Assembly (NCBI GenBank): GCA_900538475.1
Contig: UPYT01000005.1
Location: 62,001 to 126,000, forward strand
Reading direction: 5' to 3'
DNA from: an uncultured Clostridium sp.
GTDB lineage: Bacteria > Bacillota > Clostridia > Lachnospirales > Lachnospiraceae
Length of the DNA: 64,000 nt
This document shows, piece after piece, positions 44,667 to 53,450 of the stretch (position 1 is the first letter of the stretch; each line of letters opens with the position of its first letter). The notes beneath the pieces are model-generated. The model ran no database searches, was not told the DNA's origin, and worked only from the letters and a program-made list of their open reading frames with translations. The position numbers and the translations under genes were made by a program.

Positions 44667-45983
44667 TTACGCCTCTACTTTCACTTCTTCGCCGCTTCTC
44701 CGGTTCTCCAGAATCTTGTCAATGCTGACAATCTTCACGCACAGGGAAAACAGCTCCATAGCCAGCTCCAAATCTGCTAACGGCGGATAAGAAGGCGCGA
44801 TTCTGATATTGCTGTCATGAGGATCCTTTCCATATGGATAGGTTGCGCCTGCGCTGGTCATCACCAGTCCTGCCTTTTTGCAGCGGGCAACAATGGCCTT
44901 GGCACAGCCGTCCAGAGAATCAAAGGAGATAAAATATCCTCCCTTTGGCTCTGTCCATGTTCCAATATTCAGTCCTCCCAGTTCCTGTTCCAGAATCCGG
45001 ATCACCGCCTCAAATTTAGGACGCATCACATCTGCATGGAGGCGCATATGCTCCACCATACCGTGTATATCTTTAAAATAGCGAACATGACGCAGCTGAT
45101 TTACCTTATCATGTCCAATGGTCTGGAACTTTAACTGCTTTTCAATATCTTCCAGATTATTCCGGGAAGCTGCAATCGCTGCAATTCCGGAACCCGGGAA
45201 GCTGATTTTTGATGTAGATGAGAATTTGTAAACCATATCCGGATTTCCTGCACGCTTACACTCAGCCAGAATCTCAATCAGGTGATCCTGATCGTGATCG
45301 TACAGATGATGAAGTCCATAAGCATTATCCCAGTAAATACGGAAATCAGGCGCTGCCGGCTTCAGACGTGCCATACGGCGTACAGTCTCATCAGAATAGC
45401 TGTTTCCGGTCGGATTGGAATATTTGGGTACACACCAGATTCCCTTAATGCTTTCATCCTCAGCCACCATCTTTTCTACCAGATCCATATCCGGACCATT
45501 TCCAAGAAGCGGCACATTGATCATCTCAATGCCAAAATACTCTGTAATTGCAAAATGGCGGTCATAGCCCGGTACGGGACAGAGGAACTTTACCTTGTCC
45601 AGCTTGCACCAGGGAGTGCTTCCCATCACGCCGTGAGTCATAGAACGTGATACGGTATCAAACATAACATTCAGGCTGGAGTTCCCATAAATAATAATAT
45701 TCTCAGGGGATACCTCCATCATATCTCCAATCAGCTCTTTCGCTTCCTTGATACCTGTCAACACACCGTAGTTACGGCAGTCTGTGCCATCCTCACAGGT
45801 CAGGTCGTCATTGCTGCTTAGAACATCCATCATTCCCATAGACAGATCCAGCTGCTCTACACTGGGCTTGCCCCGGGACATATCCAGTCTCAAATCCTTA
45901 CCCTGATATTCCTTATACTGTGCAGACAGCTGCTTTCTGAGTGCCTGCAGTTCTTCATTGCTCATCTCTGCGTATGGCTGCAT
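44667..45983 (-). CDS. PLP aminotransferase (MocR-like aspartate aminotransferase family)
   Basis: A 438-aa fold-type I enzyme resembling the Asp_aminotransf (Aminotran_MocR) family. Landmarks: LRLDMSRGKPS, GIYGNSSLNV-like IIIYGNSSLN, VPKYSNPTGNSYS, YWDNAYGLHHLY (Asp binds PLP), Schiff-base Lys in FSSTSKISFPGSG, and RIAPSYPP. ATG 45983 is used; the in-frame ATG six codons upstream is fused to AGGAGG. Amino donor unknown. The 3' spacer is a low-complexity CTGC/TTTTGC stretch. Confidence 0.88.
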   Translation of the reverse strand: MQPYAEMSNEELQALRKQLSAQYKEYQGKDLRLDMSRGKPSVEQLDLSMGMMDVLSSNDDLTCEDGTDCRNYGVLTGIKEAKELIGDMMEVSPENIIIYGNSSLNVMFDTVSRSMTHGVMGSTPWCKLDKVKFLCPVPGYDRHFAITEYFGIEMINVPLLGNGPDMDLVEKMVAEDESIKGIWCVPKYSNPTGNSYSDETVRRMARLKPAAPDFRIYWDNAYGLHHLYDHDQDHLIEILAECKRAGNPDMVYKFSSTSKISFPGSGIAAIAASRNNLEDIEKQLKFQTIGHDKVNQLRHVRYFKDIHGMVEHMRLHADVMRPKFEAVIRILEQELGGLNIGTWTEPKGGYFISFDSLDGCAKAIVARCKKAGLVMTSAGATYPYGKDPHDSNIRIAPSYPPLADLELAMELFSLCVKIVSIDKILENRRSGEEVKVEA

Positions 45984-46204
45984 CTTTTTCTTCCTCCTCA
46001 TACGGGTTTCCACCTTCGTTCTCGTTATTCTTCTCGTCACCCTTTACATATATCAGGTTCAGTGATTGATTTTACACGAAATTTTCCTGTTTTACAATCT
46101 ATTTTTGAAAAAAAAGTGTTTTTCGTAAAAAAACATTTGTCCGCCTCTGTTTTACATGGCGATTTTGGAATTATTTCACAAAGCAATTTCTTTCCTTCCA
46201 TCTA

Positions 46205-46234
46205 TTGACACATTTCTCAAAAATATAGTAGAAT
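46205..46234 (+). promoter_or_regulatory. Promoter of the third MATE gene
   Basis: TTGACA (46205-46210), 18 nt, TAGAAT (46229-46234). Confidence 0.55.
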
Positions 46235-46259
46235 GTGCAGGAAAGAAAGGTGATAAAAT

Positions 46260-47633
46260 ATGTCAAGTACAACTATTTCAAGGCAGCCGGAGCAAAATAA
46301 AATGGGTACCATGCCCGTTAACCGGCTGCTTATTTCCATGTCCCTGCCCATGATTATTTCCATGCTGGTGCAGGCGCTCTACAATATTATTGACAGCGTA
46401 TTTGTGGCGCAGATCAGTGAAGCGGCCCTGGCAGCCGTATCCATGGCCTTCCCTGTTCAGAGTCTGATGATAGCCGTTTCCACCGGTACCTGTGTCGGTG
46501 TCAACGCCCTTCTGTCCCGCTCTCTCGGTGAAGGAAAACCAGAAGAAGCCCGTCTTACTGCAGTAAACGGTATTTTCCTGGCAATCCTGGGGGCTTTGTC
46601 CTTCCTTCTGTTTGGACTTTTCGGAGCTCATACCTATTTTTCCAGCCAGACCTCCGATCCGCTTATTATCGAATACGGTACACAGTATCTGGAAATCTGT
46701 ACGGTGTTCTCCTTCGGAATCTTTGGCGAAATCATCCTGGAGCGAATTCTTCAGTCTACCGGACGAACCATCTACAATATGTACTCTCAAGGCGCAGGAG
46801 CAATTATCAATATCGTTCTGGATCCCATTATGATATTTGGTCTGTTTGGATGTCCGGCTATGGGAATCAGCGGCGCTGCAGCTGCAACCGTTATCGGCCA
46901 GATTGTTGCCATGTTCCTGGCGCTGTATTTCAATTTAAAGAAAAACCATGATGTCAGCATTGACATGCGCGGCTTCCGTCCTAATGCGAGGATCATCCGG
47001 ATTATTTACTCTGTCGGACTTCCGTCTATTATTATGCAGTCCATTACCTCTGTTATGACCTACGGAATGAATCTGATTCTTATCAGCTTTTCCGCTACCG
47101 CTGTAACCGTTCTTGGTATTTATTTCAAGCTGCAGAGTTTTATCTTCATGCCGATTTTCGGCCTGAACAATGGCATGATTCCGATTATCGCATACAATTA
47201 CGGCTCCCGCAGCAAAAAAAGAATTATGGATACAGCCAAGTTAAGCATAGCCATTGCTATCGGCATTATGCTTCTGGGACTGGTTATTTTCCAGGTATTC
47301 ACCCCTCAGCTTCTCATGCTTTTCAATGCGTCAGACAGTCTGCTGGAAATAGGGATTCCTGCCCTGCGCACCATCAGCCTCAGCTTCCTGTTTGCCGGCT
47401 ACTGCATCATTACCGGTTCCGTATTTCAGGCTCTGGGAAACGGTGTATACAGCCTGATTATTTCTGTTGCAAGACAGCTTCTCTGCATTCTGCCCCTGGC
47501 CTACATTTTTTCTCATGTCTGGGGACTTCATGCAGTATGGTTTGCCTTCCCCATGGCAGAGATTATTTCCACCCTGCTGACATCGATTCTGTTCAAACGG
47601 ATTTATAACAAAAAAATCAAGGTTCTGGAATAA
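46260..47633 (+). CDS. MATE family efflux transporter (third of three)
   Basis: A 457-aa, 12-helix MATE protein: NRLLISMSLPMIISMLVQALYNIIDSVFVA at the start, LSRSLGEGKPEEA, GLNNGMIPIIAYNYGSRSKKR in the second half, VFQALGNG. Ribosome site AAAGGTG. mntP follows after 54 bases on the same strand. Substrate unknown. Confidence 0.93.
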   Translation: MSSTTISRQPEQNKMGTMPVNRLLISMSLPMIISMLVQALYNIIDSVFVAQISEAALAAVSMAFPVQSLMIAVSTGTCVGVNALLSRSLGEGKPEEARLTAVNGIFLAILGALSFLLFGLFGAHTYFSSQTSDPLIIEYGTQYLEICTVFSFGIFGEIILERILQSTGRTIYNMYSQGAGAIINIVLDPIMIFGLFGCPAMGISGAAAATVIGQIVAMFLALYFNLKKNHDVSIDMRGFRPNARIIRIIYSVGLPSIIMQSITSVMTYGMNLILISFSATAVTVLGIYFKLQSFIFMPIFGLNNGMIPIIAYNYGSRSKKRIMDTAKLSIAIAIGIMLLGLVIFQVFTPQLLMLFNASDSLLEIGIPALRTISLSFLFAGYCIITGSVFQALGNGVYSLIISVARQLLCILPLAYIFSHVWGLHAVWFAFPMAEIISTLLTSILFKRIYNKKIKVLE

Positions 47634-47637
47634 TGTA

Positions 47638-47653
47638 GTAACAGTTCTGTTAC
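47638..47653. promoter_or_regulatory. Palindrome between MATE and mntP
   Basis: Perfect GTAACAGT/TCTGTTAC-type inverted repeat GTAACAGTTCTGTTAC, 35 bases before the mntP ATG and next to ATAATATATAG. Possible operator. No yybP-ykoY manganese riboswitch fits in the 54-base gap. Confidence 0.4.
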
Positions 47654-47687
47654 ATAATATATAGCAATTCAGAACGGAGGGATTTAC

Positions 47688-48245
47688 ATGTCACTAATTG
47701 AACTTTTCATCATTGCCGTAGGACTTTCTATGGACGCCTTTGCTGTCTCAATCTGCAAGGGACTGTCCATGCGAACTATGAGCCTGAAAAATGCTGTGAT
47801 TGTAGGCCTTTATTTCGGCGGTTTTCAGGGGCTGATGCCGCTGATTGGCTATTTTCTTGGCATTCATTTCCAGCAGGCCATCACTTCCTATGACCACTGG
47901 ATTGCCTTTATTCTTCTGGGAATCATCGGAATCAGCATGATACGGGAGGCTCTGTCCGGAGAAGAAGAGTCCTGCAATGCCTCTCTGGCCATTGGCGATA
48001 TGCTGGTTCTAGCTGTTGCCACCAGCATTGATGCCCTGGCCGTTGGCGTTACCTTTGCATTTCTTCAGGTAGAAATTCTTCCGGCTATCTCCTTTATCGG
48101 ATGTACTACATTTCTCCTGTCTGGAATCGGTGTAAAAGTAGGAACCGTTTTCGGATGCCGATATAAGGCAAAAGCTGAGATTTTTGGCGGAACTATTCTG
48201 ATTCTTATGGGCTGTAAAATATTAATCGAGCATCTGTTTTTCTGA
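47688..48245 (+). CDS. mntP: Manganese efflux pump MntP
   Basis: A 185-aa membrane protein with six helices. MntP repeats are visible: [15 protein letters not shown] (14-28) and [15 protein letters not shown], each with the Asp used in ion binding, plus [15 protein letters not shown]. Ribosome site GGAGGG. Exports Mn2+ to prevent toxicity. The stop codon lies within a terminator hairpin. Confidence 0.95.
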   Translation: MSLIELFIIAVGLSMDAFAVSICKGLSMRTMSLKNAVIVGLYFGGFQGLMPLIGYFLGIHFQQAITSYDHWIAFILLGIIGISMIREALSGEEESCNASLAIGDMLVLAVATSIDALAVGVTFAFLQVEILPAISFIGCTTFLLSGIGVKVGTVFGCRYKAKAEIFGGTILILMGCKILIEHLFF

Positions 48246-48263
48246 CAGATGCCCGATTTTTTT
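48226..48263 (+). terminator. Terminator of mntP
   Basis: TCGAGCATCTGT paired with ACAGATGCCCGA (one mismatch), followed by seven U. Overlaps the mntP stop and the end of the convergent PHP gene. Confidence 0.8.
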
Positions 48264-49077
48264 ACAACGCTATCTCTCGAAAACCTCCCCCCGGCTTCAA
48301 TACACTTACCCGGCGGAATCCGCAGTCCCAGGCAAGCTTCTGCGCCAGTTCAAAGCTGCCGCAGATATGCTCTGTGCTGTGACTGTCAGAATTAATGATA
48401 ATCCGTCCCCCCATTTGACAAAGCTCCCGCAGAAGAACCGACGACGGATAGGGCGCTGTTCTGTATTTCCGTCCTATAGCCCCGGTATTGATTTCAAAGG
48501 GGACCTCTGCCTGCTGCAGATATTTCATAGCTGCCAGAGCCGGCTCCAGATAGGCATCGCTGGTTTCATCAAAATACTTTCCGCCCTCGTTAAATTTTGT
48601 CAGCAGATCAAAATGTCCAATCCAGGTACACCTGGTTCTGTCCCATACCGTAGCCTCCAGCTCGTAGTAATCACGGATAAAGGCGTACCAGTCGCCTTTC
48701 CAGAGACGCTCTACTGCCTCTGTCAGCTTCTCCTCCGTATCATCTACGGAAATATATTCTCCGTTTTTCTTTACGCAGTGGGCAGAGCCTATGGAATACT
48801 CTGCCTTTTGAACCGGTCCCAGGCAGTCCAGTTCGATTCCAATATAAAGATTCATTCTCCCCCTGTATTCGTCACGAAGCTGCTCCAATTCTCTCTGGTA
48901 TTCCTCCAGAATTCTGTCATTCATTCCAAAGCCAGGCTCACAAAAGGAATAATCTCCGTGTCCAGAGATACCGAAGTCCGTCAGTCCTTTCCGAAAAGCG
49001 GACTCTACCATCTGGCGCGGTGTGTTTTTTCCATCGCAGAAGGTTGTATGCGTGTGGAAATCTGCTCTCAGATTCAT
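48262..49077 (-). CDS. hisJ: PHP family histidinol-phosphatase
   Basis: A 271-aa PHP-domain phosphoesterase resembling HisJ/HisK, which removes phosphate from histidinol phosphate. Metal motifs: DFHTHTTFCDG (6-16), GISGHGDYS, GIELDC, NTGA and IINSDSHS near the C-terminus. Substrate is inferred, as no other his genes are nearby. Convergent with mntP. Confidence 0.85.
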   Translation of the reverse strand: MNLRADFHTHTTFCDGKNTPRQMVESAFRKGLTDFGISGHGDYSFCEPGFGMNDRILEEYQRELEQLRDEYRGRMNLYIGIELDCLGPVQKAEYSIGSAHCVKKNGEYISVDDTEEKLTEAVERLWKGDWYAFIRDYYELEATVWDRTRCTWIGHFDLLTKFNEGGKYFDETSDAYLEPALAAMKYLQQAEVPFEINTGAIGRKYRTAPYPSSVLLRELCQMGGRIIINSDSHSTEHICGSFELAQKLAWDCGFRRVSVLKPGGGFREIAL

Positions 49078-49139
49078 AATTTTTCTCCTTTCGATGCCAG
49101 CGGTCTATGTACTCCTGCCGCCTTCTCCCCTTTATCCGG

Positions 49140-49850
49140 TTATTCCTGAAAATCAAAAATCACATAAGACTCTGTAGCGGGATTTACCTTGATTGTAATT
49201 TCCTTAATATGGGGAACCTGATACCCAGCAATTTTGCCGTCCTTCAAATCAGCAAGAATCTGATCCTTGGCTTCCATCCAGATTCCCATATCGCCCTGAT
49301 ACCATGTTTCCAGAAGAAGATCTCCCTGAATTTGCGGCTTCAAGATTTCTGAACTTTCTTTCTCTTCTCCAGTCTCTTCCTCCTTCGCCACAGTTTCTTC
49401 TATTTCACTCTCTTCTGTCTCAGCTGTTTCTGTTTCGCTTTCCTCTGTCGCAGCCGCTTCTGTCTCAGCTATTTCTGCTTCGCTCTCCCCTGTCACAATC
49501 TCTTCACTAAAAATCTCTTCCGCTTTCCCAGGCCGGAATATCAGCTCCGGCTCTATGGTTTCCGGCAGGTAGGTGATCTCATAGCGGATCACATTTTCCG
49601 GAACTGAGTCATCAGTCTGAACCTCTGCTGTTTTCCGACCCCCGTACCAGGAGGGATGAAGGCGAATTGCCCCAAGCTCCGGATCAAATGTATAGTCAAA
49701 ATTCTCTGTTACCAGTTCCTCTTCTCCAAGGGTTCTCTCTCCCAAATAAGTCAGAGAGGAATACTCTCCTATGGCTGTCCCCGCTCCAACACCGCAGATA
49801 AGAACACCGGTCAGAAAGCTTCCCAAAAGAATCTTCTGTATCTTACGCAT
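49140..49850 (-). CDS. Exported protein with Glu/Thr-rich linker, unknown function
   Basis: A 236-aa protein with an N-terminal hydrophobic segment (about 7-27) without lipobox, a beta-like region (LTYLGERTLGEEEL, LHPSWYGG), a low-complexity acidic linker at about 120-168 of repeated E-[ST]-E and AETEE units, and a C-terminal domain ending VNPATESYVIFDF. It overlaps the DUF1700 gene by 8 bases. In such operons the third gene is often DUF4097, but this one does not show that fold. No family recognised. Confidence 0.65.
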   Translation of the reverse strand: MRKIQKILLGSFLTGVLICGVGAGTAIGEYSSLTYLGERTLGEEELVTENFDYTFDPELGAIRLHPSWYGGRKTAEVQTDDSVPENVIRYEITYLPETIEPELIFRPGKAEEIFSEEIVTGESEAEIAETEAAATEESETETAETEESEIEETVAKEEETGEEKESSEILKPQIQGDLLLETWYQGDMGIWMEAKDQILADLKDGKIAGYQVPHIKEITIKVNPATESYVIFDFQE

Positions 49851-50829
49851 GATCTTCCTCCCCTTCCCAGCTGCAGTCCCTATACAGGCTGAGCTCCGTT
49901 TCTCTTGTTCCCGTTTCCAAAAGATTTCTGGATGTTCTCTTTCGCCATATAAAGCTCAGTCCCAGTCCTGCTGCAGAAAACAGACTTACATTCAGCCCCA
50001 AAAGCCCCAGGGTAATTCCAGCCATAGGATACCCTTGAGCCAGCAACACTGCCAGCATACCCAGACCAAAAAGAGTTCCGATACCGGCTGCTGCACATAA
50101 AGCTGCAAAGAAAATCCAGCCGCAGTTCCAGACAATACGGGCACAGGCAAAAGCAATCTGTGTGCCATGTCTTATGCACCAGGAGAGACCTGACCAAAGA
50201 CGTCCGCCCCAGTCAAGCGCCAGATGCCATCCGGCACGCAAAAGGCGTCCCGCCGTTCTCCAGCCCCATTTGAAACATGAAACTATAAAATATCGCAGCC
50301 TCTCAGCGCCCCTGCCAAAGGCCTTCCAAATCATCTCAAGACGGGACCCTCCGGGAAACCTTCCAGCGCCAGATAGATTTCCGCCCCTCTCTGCTTTATC
50401 CTCCGTGGTTTCCTCTCCATATTCCTTTTCTCCAGTTTTCTTTCCTGCAAAGCTGCGGAAGCAGTCTCCTGCTTTTCTTCCCTGATTTGCACAAAAATTC
50501 CGAAAGCTTACTCCCGCCTTCCGAATATCCGGTCCCCGTTTCACAGCTTCCCCGGAGCTTCCCTTCTCTGCTCCCATCAGGGTGTACCGCTTCTTCCCAG
50601 TGTCTTCCCGAACCGACGCGTAATCTCTCCGTACATGATAGGCCTCCAGAATCTCTGCAGTCAGCTCCTTTAAATTTCCAAAATCTGCAATTGCTTCCTC
50701 CTCAGTCAGCCCTCTCTGCACCTTCATATCAATATGCTGTTCATATTCTTCCATAATGTCACGCAGCTCTTCCTCCTGAAGAACGGAAAGAGCCTGTTCC
50801 AGCTCGCTGATAAATGTCTTCTTATCCAT
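49843..50829 (-). CDS. DUF1700 domain membrane protein
   Basis: A 328-aa protein. Residues 1-70 form the DUF1700 helical domain (ISELEQALSVLQEEELRDIMEEYEQHI, ADFGNLKELTAEIL). A long basic, Gly/Arg-rich linker follows (about 75-170), then about four helices (from about 225) and an acidic tail. DUF1700 proteins pair with PadR regulators in Firmicutes and are thought to serve in envelope homeostasis. Overlaps padR by 8 bases. Confidence 0.8.
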   Translation of the reverse strand: MDKKTFISELEQALSVLQEEELRDIMEEYEQHIDMKVQRGLTEEEAIADFGNLKELTAEILEAYHVRRDYASVREDTGKKRYTLMGAEKGSSGEAVKRGPDIRKAGVSFRNFCANQGRKAGDCFRSFAGKKTGEKEYGEETTEDKAERGGNLSGAGRFPGGSRLEMIWKAFGRGAERLRYFIVSCFKWGWRTAGRLLRAGWHLALDWGGRLWSGLSWCIRHGTQIAFACARIVWNCGWIFFAALCAAAGIGTLFGLGMLAVLLAQGYPMAGITLGLLGLNVSLFSAAGLGLSFIWRKRTSRNLLETGTRETELSLYRDCSWEGEEDHA

Positions 50830-51142
50830 GCCTGCACTCCTTTAAAAACGCTCCAACCTTTTCTGTCAGCTGATTCCACTCCTGCTCCAGGCTGTCCCTG
50901 TAAAGAACGCCTGCTGCCGTCAGGTGATAATATTTTCTCGGCGGCCCTTCTGTCGATTCCCGCAGATAGGTTTCAAAATAGTGTTCATTGGTCATCCTCT
51001 TTAAAAGCGGATAAATCGTGCCTTCATTCACATCCACGACCTTCGAAACCTCTTCCACCAGTTCATAGCCATACATATCCTTCTGACGGACTGACTCCAG
51101 TACAATCAGCTCCAGAACTCCCTTTTTCAACTGTGCGTTCAT
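50822..51142 (-). CDS. PadR family transcriptional regulator
   Basis: A 106-aa winged-helix regulator: LKKGVLELIVLESVRQKDMYGYELVEEV, DVNEGTIYPLLKRMTNEHYFETYL, and the wing GPPRKYYHLTAAG. First gene of padR-DUF1700-exported protein; overlaps DUF1700 by 8 bases. The palindrome at 51179-51193 over its -10 is the likely autoregulatory site. Confidence 0.92.
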   Translation of the reverse strand: MNAQLKKGVLELIVLESVRQKDMYGYELVEEVSKVVDVNEGTIYPLLKRMTNEHYFETYLRESTEGPPRKYYHLTAAGVLYRDSLEQEWNQLTEKVGAFLKECRHG

Positions 51143-51178
51143 CTGCGTACCATGTCCTTCCTGAGTATCCTTATTCTT

Positions 51179-51193
51179 ATAATACTATATTAT
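51179..51193. promoter_or_regulatory. Palindrome at the padR promoter
   Basis: ATAATACTATATTAT, arms ATAATA/TATTAT. On the minus strand it overlaps the TATAAT -10 with TTGACA about 16 bases upstream. Candidate PadR operator. Confidence 0.5.
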
Positions 51194-51326
51194 ACCAGCT
51201 ACTATGTATTGTCAAGTACTGGACAAAAAAGAATGTGCCCAGATATCAATTCAGCCATGCATACCGAGGCACATTTGCACCGGGATGGGGCTGCGTCAGC
51301 AGCCACCTTCCACAAGCGCCTTTTTC

Positions 51327-51995
51327 CTATTCGTTAAACAGAACCAGCTTCTGTCCCACATTCTCTGCATTGCTCCAGATCAACAGCTCCCGTCCCTCTG
51401 CTACATCCGGCAGATACACCATCTGGCGGGTCAGATATGGAATCACCGGGCACTCTCCCGGAATCTGGTAAGTGGTTCCCTCACTGGAAACCAGAGTCCA
51501 GCTGGTATCCTCATTCCAGGTCATGGAATCTACGGTAATATACTCCGGCGCCTTAAAATCTGCCGGAATTCCTGCAAGAATCATCTCTGCAGTAGTCTGC
51601 GGCGGAAGACTCAATGTCATAGCCGGTCCAATGTAGGCATAAATGGTATCTCCCACATGGATATCAGAAAGGCCCACGGGAAGACCGTCCACTGCTCCCA
51701 GTACCTTTGTCACCTCATCTGAAATATGAAGCACCATCTCACCTTCAAAGGAAACACCAGACTGATTGTTCAGAACGATTCTGTTCTCTTCCACTGATGT
51801 CACGGTTCCCCAGATGCGGATCCTCTCCGGAGCGGTCATCTCTTCCTCACCGGCCGGTCCTCCGGCATTCAGCTCCACTGCGGAACTGCCCACGGTCAGG
51901 GTTTGGGACTGGGCAAATGCGCAGATACTTCCTGCTGCTGTCAATAATCCTATCATGCAAACTGCTGCAGCTGCTTTTTTTGTCTCTCTTCTCAT
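51327..51995 (-). CDS. Exported protein of unknown function
   Basis: A 222-aa secreted protein from ATG 51995 (AGGAG 10 nt upstream). Signal peptide to about 27 (SICAFAQ), then two similar beta-rich parts: GTVTSVEENRIVLNNQSG with VGDTIYAYIGPAMTLSLPPQ (OB-like), and DSMTWNEDTSWTLVSSEGTTYQI with REMVYLP-like VYLPDVAEGRELLIW. No catalytic motif is seen. Similar small exported proteins with this metal- or flexibility-free pattern are common in Lachnospiraceae; no function can be given. Confidence 0.6.
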   Translation of the reverse strand: MRRETKKAAAAVCMIGLLTAAGSICAFAQSQTLTVGSSAVELNAGGPAGEEEMTAPERIRIWGTVTSVEENRIVLNNQSGVSFEGEMVLHISDEVTKVLGAVDGLPVGLSDIHVGDTIYAYIGPAMTLSLPPQTTAEMILAGIPADFKAPEYITVDSMTWNEDTSWTLVSSEGTTYQIPGECPVIPYLTRQMVYLPDVAEGRELLIWSNAENVGQKLVLFNE

Positions 51996-52191
51996 CTTGA
52001 TATCGCTCCTTTCTCTATGCCCACAGTATAGCAAAACCGCCCTCTAATTACTATTGAAATTTACAGAATTTTCTCTTACAGATTTATTACCGGAATGAAA
52101 ACTGTGATTGATATTTTTTCTCATTTGTAATAAAATTTAGTACAGTTAATTTTTTCCAAAGACATTACTGATAAGCAAAGGAGCTTTTACT

Positions 52192-53322
52192 ATGGAAAAA
52201 TCAAAAGTTTATTTTACCAATTTCCGCACTGTTGCCTTCGGTGACGGACTTCCAACCAAATTAAAAAAGCTTATTAAAAAAGCCGGAATTGAGCAGATCG
52301 ATATGGATGGCAAATTTGTTGCCATTAAGATGCATTTTGGAGAACTGGGCAATATCAGCTATCTCCGTCCCAACTACGCCAAGGCTGTTGCTGACGTTGT
52401 CAAGGAGCTGGGCGGAAAGCCCTTCCTGACAGACTGCAACACCATGTATCCCGGCAGCCGCAAAAACGCGCTGGAGCACCTGGAATGTGCCTGGGAGAAC
52501 GGCTTTACTCCCCTTTCTGTAGGCTGTCCTATTCTCATTGGAGACGGCTTAAAGGGAACTGATGATATTGATGTTCCTGTAAACGGCGGCGAATATGTAA
52601 AAAATGCCAAAATCGGCCGTGCTGTTATGGATGCAGATGTATTTATCAGCCTGACCCATTTTAAGGGCCATGAAATGACCGGCTTCGGCGGCGCCATCAA
52701 AAACATCGGAATGGGCTGCGGCTCCCGTGCCGGTAAGACCGAGCAGCACTGCAGCGGAAAGCCCCATATTGAAGAGCCTATGTGCCGCGGATGCCGTAAG
52801 TGCCAGAAGGAATGCGCCAACGGCGGCCTGATTTTTGATGAAGCTTCCCGGAAAATGCACGTAGATCAGGAACACTGCGTTGGCTGCGGACGTTGTCTGG
52901 GCGCCTGCAATTTCGACGCCATTGTTTTTGACAGCGATGATGCCGTAGAGCTTTTAAATTACCGCATGGCAGAGTATGCCAAGGCTGTTGTAGACGGACG
53001 CCCCTGCTTCCATATTTCTCTGGTAGTAGATGTCTCCCCCAACTGCGACTGCCACGGAGAAAACGATGCGCCGATTCTCCCCAACCTGGGAATGTTTGCC
53101 TCCTTTGATCCCCTGGCTCTGGATCAGGCCTGTGCCGATGCCTGTCTGGCCGCAGACCCCATGCCGGGAAGCCAGCTCTCCGATCATCTGGCTGATCCTC
53201 ATTTCCACGATCACCACGATCATTTCAAAAACTCCACGCCGGAGTCTGAATGGAAATCCTGTCTGGAGCATGCAGAAAAGATTGGTCTGGGAAGCCGCGA
53301 CTATGAATTGATTGTTATGTAA
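52192..53322 (+). CDS. DUF362 domain protein with two 4Fe-4S clusters and His-rich tail
   Basis: A 376-aa protein. N-terminal DUF362 domain (about 45-195; VAIKMHFGELGNISYLRP, SLTHFKGHEMTGFGGAIKNIGMG), two ferredoxin motifs at about 198-245 (CRGCRKCQKECANGG, CVGCGRCLGACNFDAI), then a segment with CDCHGENDAP and a His-rich stretch DPHFHDHHDHF near 345. Probably a redox or metal-handling protein; the exact role of DUF362 is not known. Single gene with strong terminator. Confidence 0.88.
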   Translation: MEKSKVYFTNFRTVAFGDGLPTKLKKLIKKAGIEQIDMDGKFVAIKMHFGELGNISYLRPNYAKAVADVVKELGGKPFLTDCNTMYPGSRKNALEHLECAWENGFTPLSVGCPILIGDGLKGTDDIDVPVNGGEYVKNAKIGRAVMDADVFISLTHFKGHEMTGFGGAIKNIGMGCGSRAGKTEQHCSGKPHIEEPMCRGCRKCQKECANGGLIFDEASRKMHVDQEHCVGCGRCLGACNFDAIVFDSDDAVELLNYRMAEYAKAVVDGRPCFHISLVVDVSPNCDCHGENDAPILPNLGMFASFDPLALDQACADACLAADPMPGSQLSDHLADPHFHDHHDHFKNSTPESEWKSCLEHAEKIGLGSRDYELIVM

Positions 53323-53350
53323 ATTTTTCCCTCCGGCCTGGCTGGAGAAC

Positions 53351-53418
53351 CAAAAAAGGAGCGGGAGCAAACCATTTTTCCATCTGGTTTGCTCTCACCC
53401 CGCTTTCAGTTTTTCTGC
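53351..53418. terminator. Bidirectional terminator between DUF362 gene and malQ
   Basis: AGCGGGAGCAAACCA pairs with TGGTTTGCTCT-CCCGCT with a small bulge. On + TTTCAGTTTTT follows; on minus CCTTTTTTGG follows. Serves both convergent genes. Confidence 0.8.
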
Positions 53419-53450
53419 TTTATTTCCTTCAGGGCAGATTGCCCCTTCTT

